Source of the DNA: Candidatus Zixiibacteriota bacterium
Lineage (GTDB): Bacteria; Zixibacteria; MSB-5A5; GN15; JAAZOE01
Assembly: GCA_030588275.1 (NCBI GenBank)
Contig: JAUUYJ010000004.1
Span: forward strand, 1-22,374
Reading direction: 5' to 3'
Length of the DNA stretch: 22,374 bases
The notes below the pieces were generated by a model, which was not told the origin of the DNA, made no database searches, and saw only the letters and a list, made by a program, of their open reading frames with translations. Positions 21,666-22,374 of the stretch are shown here, piece by piece. A program made the translations under genes and the position numbers. Numbering within the stretch: position 1 is the stretch's first letter; the number at the start of each line of letters is the position of its first letter.

Positions 21666-22374
21666 GGACAGCTCCCGACAACTACGTCAAAAGTCGAACC
21701 ATCGGAAAACAGAACGGTGAAGCTGACACCGGCCATGTTTGATTTCGTCCCACAATTACCTGAAATATTATCGCAAAACCGATTGGCCACAACCGAAACG
21801 GTTGCTCCATTGGGTATCGTCTCGACCGAGAAGGTAACTGCCTCCCCCGATCCCTTGCGAGGAATCTGATTATTATAAACTGTGCTGGTTTCGATTATCA
21901 GAGATTTATAATAAGAGACCGGTGTGGACCAACTCAGCGTCAGGGAGTTGATATCAATATCGGCGCCGCTATTGTTAACGACATCGAACGAAATTTTGTC
22001 GCACACGCTTCCTCCGCCGGTATAAATTGTTTCCGATCCGGGAACGAGCGTCAAGGCACCGGCTCCAACAGGCACCGAGTTCCACAGATCAGCGGTAAAA
22101 AAACATTCAACATAGGAATTGGAATTGGGACCGATAGCCAGATAGCGAGTGATGCTGTCATTATCCGGTAGATAAATCAGATCAAGCGTTTGCTGTCCGA
22201 TCGGAATTGAGTCAAAACTAAAATATCCACCGACGTCAACCGCCGCCGTTTTTGTAACTGTCCCGCCAGATCCATTCGGATGGGTTAATTTGACCGAAAT
22301 AGAATCTCTATAAATGGTTCCCGGCGGAGTTCCGTTTCGGTCCCGTGCCAATCCATCAACCCGGTTATACAAAA
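21662..22374 (-). CDS. Paralogous carboxypeptidase-regulatory-like protein with C-terminal Cys-containing domain (5' truncated by window edge)
   Basis: The visible ~237 residues are the C-terminal part of a gene that runs past the end of the window; its N-terminus is not seen. It begins with a domain clearly paralogous to the C-terminus of the next gene (VDGLARD..PGTIYRDSISVKLTHPNGSG, then GGYFSFDSIPIG, then LIYLPDND and TADLW at the same spacing). It then adds ~140 residues of beta-rich, Ig- or adhesin-like sequence with several cysteines (VCDKIS, FCDNISGNC, NCGTKS and the terminal GSCP), suggesting disulphides outside the cytoplasm. Given the ATGA overlap and paralogy, it probably also starts with a prepilin leader, but this cannot be checked here. 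Confidence 0.7.
   Translation of the reverse strand, partial: LYNRVDGLARDRNGTPPGTIYRDSISVKLTHPNGSGGTVTKTAAVDVGGYFSFDSIPIGQQTLDLIYLPDNDSITRYLAIGPNSNSYVECFFTADLWNSVPVGAGALTLVPGSETIYTGGGSVCDKISFDVVNNSGADIDINSLTLSWSTPVSYYKSLIIETSTVYNNQIPRKGSGEAVTFSVETIPNGATVSVVANRFCDNISGNCGTKSNMAGVSFTVLFSDGSTFDVVVGSCP

Noticed and set aside
1..22374. CRISPR arrays, tRNA or rRNA genes, insertion sequences, toxin-antitoxin or phage-defence genes
   Set aside because: No regularly spaced repeats, no cloverleaf or rRNA-like sequence, and no transposase, integrase or nuclease-type protein was seen on either strand.

Overview
The window appears to be chromosome from a diderm (Gram-negative-type) bacterium of moderate GC content. 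It encodes a predicted outer-membrane beta-barrel, LolA-like and RND envelope proteins, type IV prepilins, sigma-54 control, an ECF sigma/anti-sigma pair and HtpX. I see no plasmid, phage, IS, tRNA, rRNA or CRISPR signature. The gene mix and style would suit an FCB-group or similar candidate-phylum genome (for example Zixibacteria), but this is a weak inference and cannot be settled from the sequence alone.

Region 1 (1-2660) is regulatory. It holds the C-terminal part of a sigma-54 enhancer-binding protein (GAFTGA loop, Fis-type HTH), then a near-consensus -24/-12 promoter (1103-1118) with a large inverted repeat about 88 bp upstream of the predicted start site. That promoter drives a small, degenerate GGDEF protein. 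A terminator, an ECF sigma factor and its overlapping soluble zinc-binding anti-sigma factor follow.

Region 2 (2661-7648) starts with a non-coding stretch carrying inverted repeats and a promoter-like site. It then has an apparent envelope export operon: an MmpL/HAE3-type RND permease, a periplasmic LolA-like protein and a beta-barrel outer-membrane protein. The three together look like an inner-to-outer membrane trafficking route for a hydrophobic substrate. A 56-residue DUF2892 membrane protein comes after them.

Region 3 (7649-9946), on the minus strand, has a CDP-alcohol phosphatidyltransferase followed by a PIG-V-like mannosyltransferase (possible glycolipid synthesis). Upstream of these lies an approximately 330-bp non-coding stretch dense in palindromes and short repeats.

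Region 4 (9893-13218), on the minus strand, is a minor-pilin operon, pilV-like, pilW-like and pilX-like. I find a -24/-12 (sigma-54) promoter just upstream of the pilV start and a perfect hairpin terminator after pilX. The divergent spacer also has three copies of GGCCAATWAT at an enhancer-like distance.

Region 5 (13219-20020), on the plus strand, encodes membrane and envelope functions: a two-TM K+ channel with an RCK domain and variant filter, a dicarboxylate/amino-acid symporter fused to an approximately 410-residue charged disordered tail, HtpX protease, a CNNM/CorC-type protein and a DedA protein.

Region 6 (20044-22374), on the minus strand, has uroporphyrinogen-III synthase downstream of two overlapping genes. 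The complete one is a GspG-like pseudopilin with a carboxypeptidase-regulatory-like beta domain fused to its C-terminus. Its upstream neighbour, cut by the window edge, carries a paralogous copy of that domain plus an extra Cys-containing domain.

The most notable items are the symporter with the polyampholyte tail, the duplicated pseudopilin/beta-domain fusions, and two independent sigma-54 promoters in a window that opens with a sigma-54 activator.
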